Shown here: one piece after another, positions 57,709-64,000 of the stretch
Layout: the number at the start of each line of letters is the position of its first letter
Numbering within the stretch: the first letter of the stretch is position 1
DNA from: Acidovorax sp. 69
GTDB taxonomy: Bacteria; Pseudomonadota; Gammaproteobacteria; Burkholderiales; Burkholderiaceae_C
DNA length: 64,000 nucleotides
Assembly: GCF_002797445.1 (NCBI RefSeq)
Contig: NZ_PGEP01000001.1
Coordinates: 537,001 to 601,000, forward strand
Direction: 5' to 3'
Program-made: the position numbers and the translations under genes
The notes under the pieces: generated by a model
What the model was told of the DNA's origin: nothing
The model's database searches: none
Seen by the model: only the letters and a program-made list of their open reading frames with translations

Positions 57709-59058
57709 ATGAAGAACACCATGCAATTTGTCGGTGGCCTGCTGTGCCTGTCGACCCTGACCGCAATGGCTGCGGCGACACCCGAAGAAGCCGCCAAGCT
57801 CAAAACCGAACTCACTCCCTTGGGCGGAGAGCGTGCTGGAAACAAAGAAGGCACCATTCCGCCTTGGACTGGTGGGTACACCACGGCCCAGGCCAATTTC
57901 AAGAACGGTGGCCGCCGTGACAATCCGTTTGCGGGGGAGAAGCCCTTGTTCAGCGTCACAGCCTCCAACATGGCACAGCACGCCGACAAGCTGACCGACG
58001 GCACGCAAGCGCTGATCAAGAAGTACCCACAGAGCTTTCGCGTCGATGTGTACAAGACGCAGCGTACCGCTGCGGCCCCGCAGTGGGTCTACGACAACAC
58101 CGCGAAGAATGCCACCACGGCACGCCTGGAAGGCGAGATCGTGCGTGGAGCTCATGGCGGCATCCCGTTCCCAATCCCCAAGACAGCCAAGGAGATCCTC
58201 GCCAACCATGAGTTGCATTGGCGCGGGGAAGCTTGGCAGACCAACTTTCGGGGATACATGGGCACTGCCACTGGTCAACGTGTCATGGCAGTCGAGGGCG
58301 TGGGCGACTTTCAAATGCCGTACTACAACAAGGATGGCTCTGCTGAAAAGGCGAATGGCGAATACTGGATGATTCGCCTGATCAATTCGGGCCCTCCAGT
58401 GCGTGCTGGCGAAGCGATCACTGGTCGCCAAAACCTGGACCCGGACAAGACCGGCACATGGGTCTATCTCACGGGCCAACGCAGGGTGCGCAAGCTGCCG
58501 AACGCGTGCTGCGACACACCGACACCTGCCTCCAACGGCATCGCGAATTTCGATGAAGTCGACGTTGTCTCCGGCCGCAGCGATCGCTTCGACTGGACCA
58601 TCGTGGGGAAGAAGGAGATGTACATCCCCTACAACGCAAACGGGATGCATGTGCCGGACAAGGACAGCGATTTGCTTCTGGCAAGCCACCTCAATCCTGA
58701 CCACGTGCGCTGGGAGCTCCATCGGGTGTGGGTCATCGAAGCCAAGCTCAAGCAGGGGCAACGCCACCAGGCACCGCGCTCGCGCTACTACGTGGATGAA
58801 GACACATGGGTTGCCGTGCTCGGCGACCGCTGGGATGCGAAGGATCAACTGTGGCGCACCCTGTGGTCACATCCGATGGTGATGCCCGACCTGCCGGCTA
58901 CCACGCCTCCTCAGCAGTGGGGGTTCAATGACCTGGTCGCCGGCACCTGGTATGCCAGCGGTGTGGTGAATGAGCGTCCGCAGCACTACAAGGTGGTGCC
59001 CCGCCGCCCCGACACTTTCTTCACCCCCGACGCCATGGCTGGCGAAGGCGTTCGTTGA
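57709..59058 (+). CDS. DUF1329 exported protein
   Basis: A 449-residue protein with signal peptide MKNTMQFVGGLLCLSTLTAMA and the family start LTPLGGERAGNKEGTIPPWTGG. Relatives are periplasmic or outer-membrane associated and are found next to DUF1302 barrels and RND pumps; a lipid-carrier-like fold has been proposed for the family, to my memory. It lies 15 bases after the DUF1302 gene. It probably hands substrate between the barrel and the inner-membrane parts. Confidence 0.87.
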   Translation: MKNTMQFVGGLLCLSTLTAMAAATPEEAAKLKTELTPLGGERAGNKEGTIPPWTGGYTTAQANFKNGGRRDNPFAGEKPLFSVTASNMAQHADKLTDGTQALIKKYPQSFRVDVYKTQRTAAAPQWVYDNTAKNATTARLEGEIVRGAHGGIPFPIPKTAKEILANHELHWRGEAWQTNFRGYMGTATGQRVMAVEGVGDFQMPYYNKDGSAEKANGEYWMIRLINSGPPVRAGEAITGRQNLDPDKTGTWVYLTGQRRVRKLPNACCDTPTPASNGIANFDEVDVVSGRSDRFDWTIVGKKEMYIPYNANGMHVPDKDSDLLLASHLNPDHVRWELHRVWVIEAKLKQGQRHQAPRSRYYVDEDTWVAVLGDRWDAKDQLWRTLWSHPMVMPDLPATTPPQQWGFNDLVAGTWYASGVVNERPQHYKVVPRRPDTFFTPDAMAGEGVR

Positions 59059-59072
59059 ACTGCAGGGCAGCC

Positions 59073-60158
59073 ATGCACCATCTTGTTCAAGCTGCAATCC
59101 TGGCAGGGATGGCGACATCCGCATGCGCAGTCATTGCTGCCGGTGCTTTGCCTCAAGCAGTCGGCCCAGCCATCGATCGACCAGCGCTTGCCGGCGCTCA
59201 CCCGGAGCGATCAGTGCTCTTAGGCGCTGCGCTGGCGGGGAAGCGCATTGTCGTTGTAGGAGAGCGAGGAATCATCCTGTGCTCGGACGACGGTGGCGTC
59301 AACTGGACGCAGTCGAAGTCGCCGGTCAGCGTCACGCTGACTTCCGTTCGATTCGCCAATGAGAAGGCAGGCTGGGCCGCAGGTCACGGGGGCACCATTC
59401 TCGCAACCCAAGACGGTGGCAAAACGTGGGTGCGCCAACTCGATGGCGTAAGGGCGGCAAAGCTGCTGCTCGCTCAGGCAGTGGCGCAGGGAAGCGAGAG
59501 GGCCATCAAGGATGCTCAGCGCCTTGTTGCTGACGGAGCCGACAAGCCGTTTCTAGATCTGCACTTCTTTGATGAGCGCCGCGGACTGGCTGTTGGCGCA
59601 TACAACCTGGCCTTTCTGACAGGCGATGGCGGGGTGACGTGGGTGCCACTCAGTGGTCTCCTCGACAACCCGCAGGCAATGCACCTATACGCTGTGCGTG
59701 CAAGAGGCACTACCGTCGTCATTGCCGGGGAGCAGGGCCTGGTGCTGCTCTCCGGTGATGGTGGTGCGACCTTCCGCCGGATTGAAACCCCCTATTCGGG
59801 CACTTTTTTTACGGCTGAGATTCTCCACGACGGAGCCATCTGGCTGGGTGGTCTGCGTGGCAACGTCTGGCGCAGTGCCGACGCTGGCGGCAACTGGCAA
59901 GCGATGCATGGGCAAAGCAATGCCCCAACCGGTGCGTCGATCACAGCTTCAACGGTTGCCTCTGACGGCATGCTGCTGCTTGGCTCCCAGTCTGGGCAAA
60001 CCCTGCAGGCTAACAGCGAGTCGTTGCGCCTGCGCCCCGGAGCTCCCGTAGGTCCTGTCACCGGCTTGCTTCCTCTGCCCGACGGGCGGCTGCTTACCTT
60101 GACCTTGCGAGGCGCGACTGTGCAAGCGGCGTCCGACAAGGGCTCTCAACACCCATGA
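59073..60158 (+). CDS. YCF48-like beta-propeller periplasmic protein
   Basis: A 361-residue protein with a signal peptide (MHHLVQAAILAGMATSACAVIAAG) and at least five Asp-box type repeats: SDDGGVNWTQ, TQDGGKTWVR, GDGGVTWVP, GDGGATFRR and SADAGGNWQA. These build a beta-propeller as in YCF48/Hcf136 assembly factors and BNR proteins. The start is ATG 59073; a TTG at 59055 is less likely. It overlaps the next gene by ATGA. It is probably a periplasmic scaffold or adaptor for the RND pump. Confidence 0.82.
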   Translation: MHHLVQAAILAGMATSACAVIAAGALPQAVGPAIDRPALAGAHPERSVLLGAALAGKRIVVVGERGIILCSDDGGVNWTQSKSPVSVTLTSVRFANEKAGWAAGHGGTILATQDGGKTWVRQLDGVRAAKLLLAQAVAQGSERAIKDAQRLVADGADKPFLDLHFFDERRGLAVGAYNLAFLTGDGGVTWVPLSGLLDNPQAMHLYAVRARGTTVVIAGEQGLVLLSGDGGATFRRIETPYSGTFFTAEILHDGAIWLGGLRGNVWRSADAGGNWQAMHGQSNAPTGASITASTVASDGMLLLGSQSGQTLQANSESLRLRPGAPVGPVTGLLPLPDGRLLTLTLRGATVQAASDKGSQHP

Positions 60159-62545
60159 ACGCCAAAGAATTCGATCCCCGCAGTGGCTCAGCTCTTGAGC
60201 GCTTGCTGTTCAACCACCGCGCCGCGGTCGTTGTTTTATGTGCGCTGATCACCGCCATCCTCGGCTGGCAAGTGTCGCGCTTGGCGCTCAACGCCAGCTT
60301 CGAAAAGACCATCCCGACCTCGCACCCTTACATCCAGAACTACCTCGCCCACCAGGCTGAGCTGACGGGGCTAGGGAATGCCGTGCGCATTGCCGTTTCC
60401 AATCCCCGAGGGTCCATCTACGACGCGGCCTACCTGGACACGCTGCGGCAGCTGAGCGACGACGTGTTCCTGCTGCCAGGTGTTTCGCGCAACCAGATGA
60501 AGAGCCTTTGGACGCCGAATACCCGCTGGGTGGGCGTGACAGAAGACGGGCTTGAAGGTGGGCCCGTGATCCCCGATGGCTATGACGGTGGTGCCCAGAG
60601 CCTTCAGCGGCTGCAACTCAATGTGGCCCGCTCCGGCGAGATCGGGCAACTGGTTGCCGCAGATGCTCGATCCACGGTCATCTTTGTTCCATTGCTTGCC
60701 AAGGACGGCGCGGGCCAGCCCTTGAATTACGGGGCATTGGCCCAGCGGCTTGAAGCTTTGCGCAACGCATACGAGGCCAAAGGCGTCGAGCTGCACATCA
60801 CAGGCTTTGCGAAGCTGGTGGGCGACCTGATCGAAGGGGTGCGTGCGGTACTGATGTTCTTCGCGTTGGCCGTGGCGATCTGCACTGCGATGGTGTATTG
60901 GTTCACCCGTTGCATCCGCTCGACTGGGCTGGTGGTTGCTGCCTCGCTGGTCGCGGTCGTGTGGCAGCTGGGACTGCTGCCGGTGCTGGGCTATTCGCTG
61001 GACCCCTATTCCATCCTGGTCCCCTTCCTGGTGTTTGCTATCGGCATGAGCCACGGCGCGCAGAAGATGAACGGGATCATGCAGGACGTGGGGCGCGGCA
61101 TGGACCAGCTGGTGGCCGCTCGCTTCACCTTTAGGCGACTTTTCCTCGCCGGCTTGACCGCTTTGCTGGCGGATGCCGTGGGATTTGCCGTGCTGCTGGT
61201 GATCGATATCACCGTGATACGGGAGCTGGCAATTGCAGCGTCCATTGGTGTCGCAGCTCTGATCTTCACCAATCTGATCCTGTTGCCGATCATGCTCTCC
61301 TACACGGGAGTGAGCGCCAGGGCCGCAGAGCGCAGCCTGCGTGACGAGCGAGCCGTCGCCCAAGGAGCATCCGGGCATCCCTTGTGGTCCACCCTGGGCC
61401 GCTTCACACGGCGTGGCGCAGCCACAGCCGCGTTGGTTGTGGCCGTTGCCCTTGGCGCTGGGGGTCTCGCTCTGAGCACCCAGTTGAAGATCGGGGATCT
61501 TGGTGCGGGCGCGCCAGAGTTGCGCTCTGATAGCCGCTACAACCAGGACGTGGCCTTTATGGCGAAAAGCTATGGCGCCTCCAGCGATGTCATGGCCGTC
61601 ATGGTCACCACTCCTCCTGGCCAGTGTGCGAACTACGAAACGCTCAATCGCGTCGACGCGCTGGAGTGGCAGTTGAGGCAGCTTGAGGGCGTGGAAAGCA
61701 CGAACACCCTCGCCTTGCTCAATCGCCGGGTGCTCTCCGGGTTGAACGAGGGCAGTCCGAAGTGGTACGAGTTCCTGCCCAACCAGGACATGATCAACAC
61801 GGTGACGGCGGGCGCACCACGTGGTCTGTACAACGACACCTGCAGCCTGCTGACGCTGTATGTGTTCCTGCGCGACCACAAGGCGCAGACATTGTCGCGC
61901 GTGGTTGCACATGTGGAGTCGTTTGCCCAGGCCAACGATACGAAGGATGCGAAGTTCCTCCTGGCCGCCGGCTCGGCGGGCATCGAGGCGGCCACCAACG
62001 TTGTGGTTGCCAAGGCCTGGTGGCAGATGCTGGGGCTGGTGTACGCCGCGGTCGTCGTGCTCTCGTTCATCACGTTCAGGTCCTGGCGTGCCGTGGTCGT
62101 GGCCATCTTGCCTTTGCTGTTGACCTCGGTTCTCGCCGAAGCGCTCATGGTGATGCTGGGTATCGGCGTGAAGGTGGCAACCCTGCCCGTGATCGCACTG
62201 GGCGTGGGCATCGGTATCGACTACGCCCTGTACATCCTCTCCATCACGCTGGCCCGTCTGCGCATGGGAGAGTCGCTCTCTGCCGCTTACCAGCATGCCC
62301 TGCTGTTCACCGGCAAGGTCGTCATGCTGACGGGCGTGACCCTGGCCGCCGGCGTCTTCACCTGGGTCTTCAGCCCGATCCAGTTCCAGGCCGACATGGG
62401 CCTGCTGCTGGCGTTCATGTTCCTTCTCAACATGCTGGGCGCCCTGGTCTTGGTACCCGCTCTCGCGCACTTTCTCCTCAGGCCATCGGTGCAACGCGCC
62501 ACGGCCTCCAGCTCTTCCACCGTTACCGCCGCAGCAGCGGCCTAG
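60155..62545 (+). CDS. RND/MMPL-family transporter
   Basis: A 796-residue inner membrane protein. One helix near the N terminus (AVVVLCALITAILGWQV) is followed by a periplasmic domain, a block of about five helices, a second periplasmic domain with the pair Cys in PPGQCANY and NDTCSLL, and another helix block with GVGIGIDYALYILSITLARL, the usual MMPL/RND core. At about 800 residues it is shorter than AcrB-type pumps (about 1040) and resembles HpnN and MmpL types that move lipids. No membrane-fusion protein or TolC partner is present. It is coupled to the YCF48-like gene. Confidence 0.88.
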   Translation: MNAKEFDPRSGSALERLLFNHRAAVVVLCALITAILGWQVSRLALNASFEKTIPTSHPYIQNYLAHQAELTGLGNAVRIAVSNPRGSIYDAAYLDTLRQLSDDVFLLPGVSRNQMKSLWTPNTRWVGVTEDGLEGGPVIPDGYDGGAQSLQRLQLNVARSGEIGQLVAADARSTVIFVPLLAKDGAGQPLNYGALAQRLEALRNAYEAKGVELHITGFAKLVGDLIEGVRAVLMFFALAVAICTAMVYWFTRCIRSTGLVVAASLVAVVWQLGLLPVLGYSLDPYSILVPFLVFAIGMSHGAQKMNGIMQDVGRGMDQLVAARFTFRRLFLAGLTALLADAVGFAVLLVIDITVIRELAIAASIGVAALIFTNLILLPIMLSYTGVSARAAERSLRDERAVAQGASGHPLWSTLGRFTRRGAATAALVVAVALGAGGLALSTQLKIGDLGAGAPELRSDSRYNQDVAFMAKSYGASSDVMAVMVTTPPGQCANYETLNRVDALEWQLRQLEGVESTNTLALLNRRVLSGLNEGSPKWYEFLPNQDMINTVTAGAPRGLYNDTCSLLTLYVFLRDHKAQTLSRVVAHVESFAQANDTKDAKFLLAAGSAGIEAATNVVVAKAWWQMLGLVYAAVVVLSFITFRSWRAVVVAILPLLLTSVLAEALMVMLGIGVKVATLPVIALGVGIGIDYALYILSITLARLRMGESLSAAYQHALLFTGKVVMLTGVTLAAGVFTWVFSPIQFQADMGLLLAFMFLLNMLGALVLVPALAHFLLRPSVQRATASSSSTVTAAAAA

Positions 62546-62551
62546 TTCCCC

Positions 62552-63709
62552 ATGTTCAAGTATTTCCCAACCAACTACGTCTGGAACCTGTCCGTCGATC
62601 TGGCCATCGAAATGGGCGCCCGCATGGGCGAGATCGAAGCAATGTGCGCTCCGTTGCAGGAGGCTGCCAAGGCACCAGACGCAGCAGGCACCGCAGCATT
62701 CCGCGAAACATGGGCGCGAATGGCAGACAAGCTGTGCGAACTCGCTGCCGAAGATGAGGCCGCAGGCCGCGCTCTGTCCGCCGGAGAGAAGTACAGCCGC
62801 GCAGCCACCTACTATCTGACCGCTGAGCGGTTGCAGGCCCACGGCGCACCTGGCAGGACGGCACTTTACGGCCGCTTTCTGGAGGTATTTGCGAAGGGGC
62901 TGCAGCTGGGCCGCGAGAACTGCACTCGTGTCGAGATTCCCTATGAGGGCAAGCACCTGTCCGCGCTCTATGTGCGGGCTGAAGGCGTGAACGGGCCTGC
63001 CCCGATCCTGGTGCAAGTCAATGGCCTGGACTCCACCAAGGAGATGAAATACCGCGTTGGCCTGCCAAGTTGGCTGTCGCGCCGTGGTGTGAGTTCACTC
63101 ATCGTTGATCAGCCTGGAACCGGAGAAGCATTGCGCCTTCACGGCATGACAGCGCGCTTTGACAGTGAGCACTGGGCAAGCCGCATCGTCGACTGGCTCG
63201 AACAGCAGCCGGACGTGGACTGCAAGCGGATTGGCCTTGAAGGCGTGTCGCTCGGTGGCTACTACTGCCCGCGCGCGGTGGCGTTCGAACCGCGGTTCGC
63301 CTGCGGGGTCGTTTGGGGCGCGAACCACGATTGGCGGGATGTGCAGAAAAAGCGCCTCGCCAAGGAAGGCAGCCTCCCTGTCCCGCACTACTGGGAGCAC
63401 GTGCGCTGGGTCTGGGGTGCGAAGGACATGGATGACTTCATGCGCATCGCTGAGCAAGTGCATCTGGACGGCGTCCTGGACCGCATCCACGTGCCTTTCC
63501 TCGTCACGCACGGAGAAAAAGACTCCCAGATTCCCCTGCAGTGGGCGCACCGGACTTACGAACAGCTGGTCAACAGCCCAAAGCGAGAACTCAAAGTCTT
63601 CACCGAGCGAGAAGGCGGCGTCCAGCACAGCAGCTTCGACAACAGCATCAACGCAGGCCACTACATCGCCGACTGGGTGGCCGAGACCCTGGGCGGTCAT
63701 ACCGCCTGA
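62552..63709 (+). CDS. Alpha/beta hydrolase of the FrsA / 2,6-dihydroxypseudooxynicotine hydrolase type
   Basis: A 385-residue hydrolase with a helical N-terminal cap (residues 1-125) and an alpha/beta core. The nucleophile is Ser233 in GVSLGGYY, acid likely the Asp in HGEKDSQIP, base the His in GGVQHSSFDN. Proteins of this architecture cleave C-C bonds of diketones from ring breakdown (2,6-dihydroxypseudooxynicotine hydrolase) or esters. No signal peptide is seen, so it is cytosolic. It lies six bases after the RND gene and before a VOC enzyme, suiting a role in ring-cleavage catabolism. Confidence 0.82.
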   Translation: MFKYFPTNYVWNLSVDLAIEMGARMGEIEAMCAPLQEAAKAPDAAGTAAFRETWARMADKLCELAAEDEAAGRALSAGEKYSRAATYYLTAERLQAHGAPGRTALYGRFLEVFAKGLQLGRENCTRVEIPYEGKHLSALYVRAEGVNGPAPILVQVNGLDSTKEMKYRVGLPSWLSRRGVSSLIVDQPGTGEALRLHGMTARFDSEHWASRIVDWLEQQPDVDCKRIGLEGVSLGGYYCPRAVAFEPRFACGVVWGANHDWRDVQKKRLAKEGSLPVPHYWEHVRWVWGAKDMDDFMRIAEQVHLDGVLDRIHVPFLVTHGEKDSQIPLQWAHRTYEQLVNSPKRELKVFTEREGGVQHSSFDNSINAGHYIADWVAETLGGHTA

Positions 63710-63740
63710 GCCCGAAAAGCAAGACCTAGGAAACACACAG

Positions 63741-64000
63741 ATGAAAATCATCGGACCCGATGCACTCGTATTCGGAGTGGACGACGTAGCTGCCTGCGAG
63801 CAGTACCTGACCGACTATGGTCTCACCCGCAGCGACGCGCCGGGGCAACAGGGCCGCTTTGAGGCGCTCGACGGCACATCGGTGGTGGTACTCGCGAAGG
63901 ATGATCCATCGCTGCCAGCCCCCATGGGCACGGCCAGCATGCTGCGCGAAACGGTGTACGGTGTAGCCAACCAGGAGAGCCTGGATGCCATCGAGGCTGA
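63741..64000 (+). CDS. VOC-family protein, probable extradiol dioxygenase (5' part)
   Basis: The frame starts at ATG 63741 behind AGGAAAC and runs off the window after 86 codons. The start MKIIGPDALVFGVDDVAACEQYLTDYGL is a typical VOC (glyoxalase/dioxygenase) beta-alpha-beta module; its position after a C-C-hydrolase-like gene suggests ring-cleavage dioxygenase, but the metal ligands fall in the missing part. An isomerase or lyase of the same fold cannot be excluded. Confidence 0.7.
   Translation, partial: MKIIGPDALVFGVDDVAACEQYLTDYGLTRSDAPGQQGRFEALDGTSVVVLAKDDPSLPAPMGTASMLRETVYGVANQESLDAIEA

Noticed and set aside
60371..63016. 881-codon open frame on the minus strand
   Set aside because: It lies opposite the RND and hydrolase genes, is His/Gln/Arg-rich and matches no family; a GC-rich shadow frame.

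Overview
The window looks like chromosomal DNA of a Comamonadaceae bacterium (Burkholderiales), most like Acidovorax. The support is high GC, typical betaproteobacterial gene sets (orphan Bug receptors, a chalcone-isomerase-like periplasmic protein, recG-oxyR, the GlpSTPQUV glycerol importer) and two repeat families that I associate with this family. Genus is an inference; no database search was run.

Layout. (1) 1-4.9 kb: tail of an unknown gene, an SH3-like exported protein, gph, a chemoreceptor and a chalcone-isomerase-like protein. (2) 5.0-11.0 kb: a trp cluster trpE-aroQ-trpG-lysE-trpD-trpC followed by ung. Upstream of trpE is a candidate leader peptide containing Trp-Pro-Trp. (3) 11-28 kb: mixed housekeeping and accessory genes: LysR plus a Bug receptor, gamma-glutamyltransferase, a DMT exporter coupled to queA, a PfkB kinase, an HD-GYP protein, recG (frame-shifted in this sequence), oxyR, an M20 peptidase, dps, ubiA and proC. 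(4) 27-37.7 kb: a complete glycerol regulon: glpK and glpR on the minus strand, then glpS-T-P-Q-U-V (ABC importer) and glpD on the plus strand. (5) 37.7-46.8 kb: the spc and alpha ribosomal protein operons (rplN to rplQ, with secY and rpoA) and an initiator tRNA. (6) 46.8-64 kb: an accessory region that starts right after the tRNA. It holds an IS3-family element, a truncated ABC ATPase, a minus-strand operon (OCD-family, DapA-family, aldehyde dehydrogenase, Bug receptor) with its LysR regulator, and a second LysR divergent from a plus-strand operon. That operon encodes DUF1302, DUF1329, YCF48-like, RND/MMPL, alpha/beta hydrolase and VOC proteins and runs off the window.

How the genes work together. 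In the glp region glycerol is imported by a five-component ABC system, phosphorylated by GlpK and oxidised by GlpD, with GlpR as probable repressor. The trp cluster joins anthranilate synthesis with a PchB-like chorismate mutase and a LysE-type exporter. The last operon reads as an envelope-spanning transport module (outer-membrane barrel, periplasmic proteins, RND pump) joined to ring-cleavage-type enzymes. I regard it as the best candidate for a poorly described system, probably for uptake and breakdown of a hydrophobic or aromatic compound.
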